From NCBI RefSeq assembly GCF_003432385.1, contig NZ_CP031841.1, positions 2,147,579-2,211,578 on the forward strand: 64,000 nucleotides of DNA, in the 5' to 3' direction. The notes beneath the pieces were generated by a model. The model searched no databases and was not told the origin of the DNA. It saw nothing but the letters and a program-made list of their open reading frames with translations. The DNA is from Breoghania sp. L-A4 (GTDB taxonomy: Bacteria > Pseudomonadota > Alphaproteobacteria > Rhizobiales > Stappiaceae). The stretch's first letter is position 1. Every line of letters starts with the position of its first letter. Position numbers and translations under genes: made by a program. Below are positions 61,318-64,000 of this stretch, piece after piece.

Positions 61318-62709
61318 ATGGAAGTCTTGATGCCGCAGCTCGGTGAGACGGTCACCGAGGGTACGATCAGCGTTTGGTTCAAGGCCGCCGGTGACACGAT
61401 CGAGAAGGGCGAGAACCTCTTCGAGATCGAGACCGACAAGGTGGCGATGGAGGTCCAGGCGACCGAAAGCGGCGTGCTCAGCGAAATCCGCGTGAGCCAG
61501 GGCGAAGTCGCGCCCGTGGGCGCTATCGTCGCGGTGATCGGCGGCGCGTCACAGGCCGCATCGGATACGTCAGCAGACGCAAAATCAGACGCGCAATCCG
61601 GCGGGTCCGGTCCGTCCAAGAAGACGGCCGCCGCCGATACCGCGCCGGAGGCATCGAGGGGCCTTGCCTCCGGCGCGGTCCCTGCCGCGTCACGCGCGCC
61701 GGCGGCCAACGGCGCGAGCCGGGATGTGGGCGGGCGCAAGATGGAGCTGTTTTCCGAAATCGCCACGCCGAGCGTGCAGTTCGGGTCCGTCAACGGGCCG
61801 CTGGGTCTCAAGGTGACGCCGCTGGCGCGCCGGCTGGCCAGGCAGCGCGGAATCGACCTGGGCGCGGTGGCCAGGGACGTCAGCGCGCGCGGCGGACGGC
61901 GGATCCACAAGGCGGATCTCGAAGCGGCCGGAGGCCAGGAGGCGCGCGGCCCCGCAGCGCCGGTGGCGTATGAGGCGCCGAGTGTGGCGCGGCTGGACGG
62001 CGATACCGCCGAGCCCTTCAACCGCATCCGCAAGCAGACGGCCAGGCATCTCGCGCGCTCCTGGGCCACGGCCCCGCATGTCTTCCAGGCGGTGGAGGTG
62101 GATTTCTCCCGCGTCGACAAGGTGCGCAAGGCCGTGAAGGCGGATTTCGCCGCGCGTACCGGCGTGTCGCTCACCTATCTGCCGTTCATCATGCGCGCCG
62201 TCAGCGTGGCGCTGAAGGAGTTTCCCAAGGTCAACGCGCTGATCGAGGGCGACGGGCTGGTGATCCGCCGGAACATCAACATCGGCGTGGCCGTGGATCT
62301 GTCCCACGAGGGGCTCGTGGTGCCGGTGATCCGCGATGCCGACGGCATGACGGTGGCGGGCCTCGCTCGCGCCATCGATGCAATGGCGAGGAAGGCGCGC
62401 GACGGCAAGCTCGAGCCTTCCGATCTGGAAGGCGGAAGCTATTCGATCTCCAACAACGGCTCCTTCGGCACGCTGTTCACCGCACCGATCATCAACGGGC
62501 CGCAGGTGGCGATCCTGTCGACCGACGCGGTGCGCAAGCGCCCGGTGGTGCTGGAGACCGAGGACGGCGACGTGATCGTGTCGCGTCCCATGGGCATGGT
62601 GGCGCAGAGTTTCGATCACCGCGCCATGGACGGCGCCTATTCCGCACGCTTCCTGGGCCGGGTGAAGGAGATTCTGGAAACCCGCGACTGGGCGGCGGAA
62701 CTGGAGTAG
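61318..62709 (+). CDS. Dihydrolipoamide acyltransferase (E2) of a 2-oxoacid/acetoin dehydrogenase complex
   Basis: A 463-residue E2. One lipoyl domain at the N-terminus (V-L-M-P-Q-L-G-E-T-V and E-T-D-K-V-A-M-E-V with the lipoylated lysine near residue 42), an Ala/Ser/Gly-rich linker, a peripheral-subunit-binding domain (V-T-P-L-A-R-R-L-A-R-Q-R-G, about residues 165-200) and the catalytic domain ending in D-H-R-A-M-D-G-A near residue 435, which holds the catalytic His and Asp. It moves the acyl group from the E1 subunits to CoA. No E3 (lipoamide dehydrogenase) gene is present, so a shared E3 must serve. A GGGA site precedes the ATG. Confidence 0.93.
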   Translation: MEVLMPQLGETVTEGTISVWFKAAGDTIEKGENLFEIETDKVAMEVQATESGVLSEIRVSQGEVAPVGAIVAVIGGASQAASDTSADAKSDAQSGGSGPSKKTAAADTAPEASRGLASGAVPAASRAPAANGASRDVGGRKMELFSEIATPSVQFGSVNGPLGLKVTPLARRLARQRGIDLGAVARDVSARGGRRIHKADLEAAGGQEARGPAAPVAYEAPSVARLDGDTAEPFNRIRKQTARHLARSWATAPHVFQAVEVDFSRVDKVRKAVKADFAARTGVSLTYLPFIMRAVSVALKEFPKVNALIEGDGLVIRRNINIGVAVDLSHEGLVVPVIRDADGMTVAGLARAIDAMARKARDGKLEPSDLEGGSYSISNNGSFGTLFTAPIINGPQVAILSTDAVRKRPVVLETEDGDVIVSRPMGMVAQSFDHRAMDGAYSARFLGRVKEILETRDWAAELE

Positions 62710-62821
62710 GCGCGCGCGTTGCCGCATGCTAAGCGGGCGGCAAGGTTTTTTGCCCCATCGGTAGGCAGGGCATGTCGAGTCACTTAGGCTCGCCGATATA
62801 GTCCAGTTATTTGAGGTTCCC

Positions 62822-63447
62822 GTGAAACGATTTGTCCAGTTGAGTGCTGTCATCTTCATGTCGTTTCTGGGGGCGCTCCCGCCCAGGCTGCAAAGGTCGA
62901 TCACGCGAAGCTCTTCCAGGGCTTTCTGATGTCGCCGACGTATCGCGGCTACGTCGAAAAAGCGATCAACCTCCATGAAGGCGAAAGGACAAAGGCTCAG
63001 TGCCGTCCGCTGAAGCTTCAGGGTGTGACGCTGGTGGAGGTTCTGAGTCCGCCAAAATACAAGATGTTGCGCAACAGGGCCACCATTGTGGCGGGCGCGT
63101 GGGTCGTGCGGGCGGCGATGGACCAGTGTGGCCGCACGGTGACCCGGCGGCTTCTGATCCAGACGGCGGAGCCAGGTAATTTGCGGCAAATCGCCTTGCT
63201 GCCGGGCGCCTTTGCAGGCAATTTTCAGCTTGAGTTGGATGCGATGCGCATCGTGCGCCCGGCGCTGATGCTGAAGGCGCACTGCAAGATTCCGAAAAAG
63301 CTGGTCTTCATGGACGTGAAATCTCTCACCCCGGCCGGACCCAAGGGCTGGACGGAAACCTGGACGGCACGAGCATGTGGAAAGCCCGTCAAGGTGACAG
63401 TGACCTACACGGCGGATGCCACCGGCATGCAGATCACCGCGAAGTAG
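62822..63447 (+). CDS. Secreted hypothetical protein, frameshifted in the signal peptide
   Basis: A 208-residue protein after restoring one base near 62878-62882. The GTG at 62822 (GAGG site) opens a signal peptide, K-R-F-V-Q-L-S-A-V-I-F-M-S-F-L-G-A-L, which after correction ends P-A-Q-A-A-K-V-D-H. The mature part has F-L-M-S-P-T-Y-R-G-Y-V-E, a cysteine in A-Q-C-R-P-L, and ends in Y-T-A-D-A-T-G-M-Q-I-T-A-K. Cysteines recur (D-Q-C-G-R, A-H-C-K-I, A-C-G-K-P), so disulfides are likely. I do not recognise the family. It sits between the E2 gene and the LacI-family gene. Confidence 0.7.
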
Positions 63448-63454
63448 CGCGCCT

Positions 63455-64000
63455 TCAGCCCTTCGCCGGTCCCGTGGAGCCGCGAATGATCAGTTCCACG
63501 GGCAGCACCACGTGTTCGGCGACGCGCTCGGACACCGGTTTGGCGATCTGCTCGAGAAAGATCTCCGCCGCCCTGTGGCCGGCCTCGTAGGTCTGGATGC
63601 GCACGGTGGTCAGCGCCGGCTTGAGGCGTTCGACAAACGGCATGTCGTTGAAGCCGGTCAGCGAGATGTCGTCCGGGCAGGAGAGACCGCGCGCTTCGAT
63701 GGCCTCCAGCGCGCCGATCGCCAGCCGGTCGTTGGCGCAGACGATGGCGGTGAACGGCAGGCCCAGATCGAACAGCGCGTCGGCGCAGCGGCGGCCTTCC
63801 GCCTCGTTGAAGCCGTTGGAATAGATCAGCAGCTTTTTCCAGTCCTCGAGTTCGAGCGCTTCGGCGACATGGAAATAGGCGTCGCGGCGCTTGAGGCCGG
63901 TGGAGATGGTTTCCGGTCCCGCGATATGGGCGATGCGGCGGTGGCCCAGAGCGACGACATGCTCGACCGCCAGTTCGATGCCCTTGCCCTCGTCGTTGAC
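63455..64000 (-). CDS. LacI-family transcriptional regulator, C-terminal part
   Basis: The last 181 residues of a gene whose start is beyond the window. The visible part is the periplasmic-binding-like effector domain: G-H-R-R-I-A-H-I-A-G-P, then F-T-A-I-V-C-A-N-D-R-L-A-I-G-A-L near the middle and I-S-L-T-G-F-N-D-M-P-F, T-T-V-R-I-Q-T-Y-E-A-G and the terminal L-P-V-E-L-I-I-R-G-S-T. These are standard for LacI/GalR proteins. It is convergent with the secreted-protein gene by 7 bp. It is the best candidate to bind the palindrome upstream of the M24 operon. The DNA-binding domain is not visible. Confidence 0.92.
   Translation of the reverse strand, partial: VNDEGKGIELAVEHVVALGHRRIAHIAGPETISTGLKRRDAYFHVAEALELEDWKKLLIYSNGFNEAEGRRCADALFDLGLPFTAIVCANDRLAIGALEAIEARGLSCPDDISLTGFNDMPFVERLKPALTTVRIQTYEAGHRAAEIFLEQIAKPVSERVAEHVVLPVELIIRGSTGPAKG

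Overview
The window looks like a chromosomal piece of a GC-rich alphaproteobacterium of the order Hyphomicrobiales (Rhizobiales). The reasons are the protein families (RkpA/RkpG/RkpH-like capsule proteins, TRAP transporters, tungstate ABC transporter, DUF1127, DUF2783, DUF559), the strong G/C third-position bias, and three paired palindromic intergenic repeats of a kind common in rhizobial genomes. The genus cannot be fixed. No rRNA, tRNA, CRISPR array, prophage or intact insertion sequence is visible.

Layout. 1-3.4 kb: the end of a fumarylacetoacetate-hydrolase-family gene, a metallo-beta-lactamase-fold hydrolase, a flavin monooxygenase and a DUF2783 gene, together resembling an aromatic-ring degradation set. 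3.4-12 kb: housekeeping and mixed genes (two GFA-family genes, CreA, an ArsR regulator, cysS, DUF559, citramalate synthase, RarD, a LOG-type hydrolase). 12.5-18.5 kb: a LysM envelope protein, an ArsR-Atm1 pair, and psd-pssA for phosphatidylethanolamine synthesis. 18.6-24 kb: an RND efflux pump and a PadR regulator. 24.5-31 kb: a PuuE-like deacetylase fused by rearrangement to the relic of a TRAP binding protein, the TRAP permeases dctQM, then isolated paaC and paaI genes. 31.6-48 kb: the most distinctive region, a capsule/lipid island with kpsT, kpsE, an outer-membrane export lipoprotein, two tandem KpsS-like Kdo transferases, a short-chain dehydrogenase (RkpH-like), an alpha-oxoamine synthase (RkpG-like) and a 2545-residue reducing polyketide/fatty-acid synthase (RkpA-like). 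48.8-55.6 kb: a membrane spermidine-synthase-like protein, small regulators, a 274-bp MITE-like element and the tungstate transporter tupBCA. 56.2-64 kb: an M24-family hydrolase with an E1alpha-E1beta-aldehyde dehydrogenase-E2 catabolic operon, bounded by a LacI-family regulator and preceded by a perfect LacI-type operator.

How the genes work together. In the capsule island the synthase probably builds an acyl chain on its own ACP and has no thioesterase. The oxoamine synthase would release the chain by decarboxylative condensation with an amino acid, and the dehydrogenase would reduce the ketone, giving a sphingoid-like amino alcohol. The Kps proteins would make and export a Kdo-linked polysaccharide. 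KpsM and KpsC are not in the window. In the last operon the 2-oxoacid-dehydrogenase parts lack an E3 and the M24 protein lacks one metal-ligand aspartate, so the substrate is open.

Quality warning: eleven reading frames are broken by what looks like exactly one missing base, often in or beside a G/C run. This pattern points to consensus errors in the assembly rather than mass gene decay. These genes are annotated across the break. The TRAP binding-protein relic is a different case (truncation plus an 8-bp tandem duplication) and is probably a true pseudogene.
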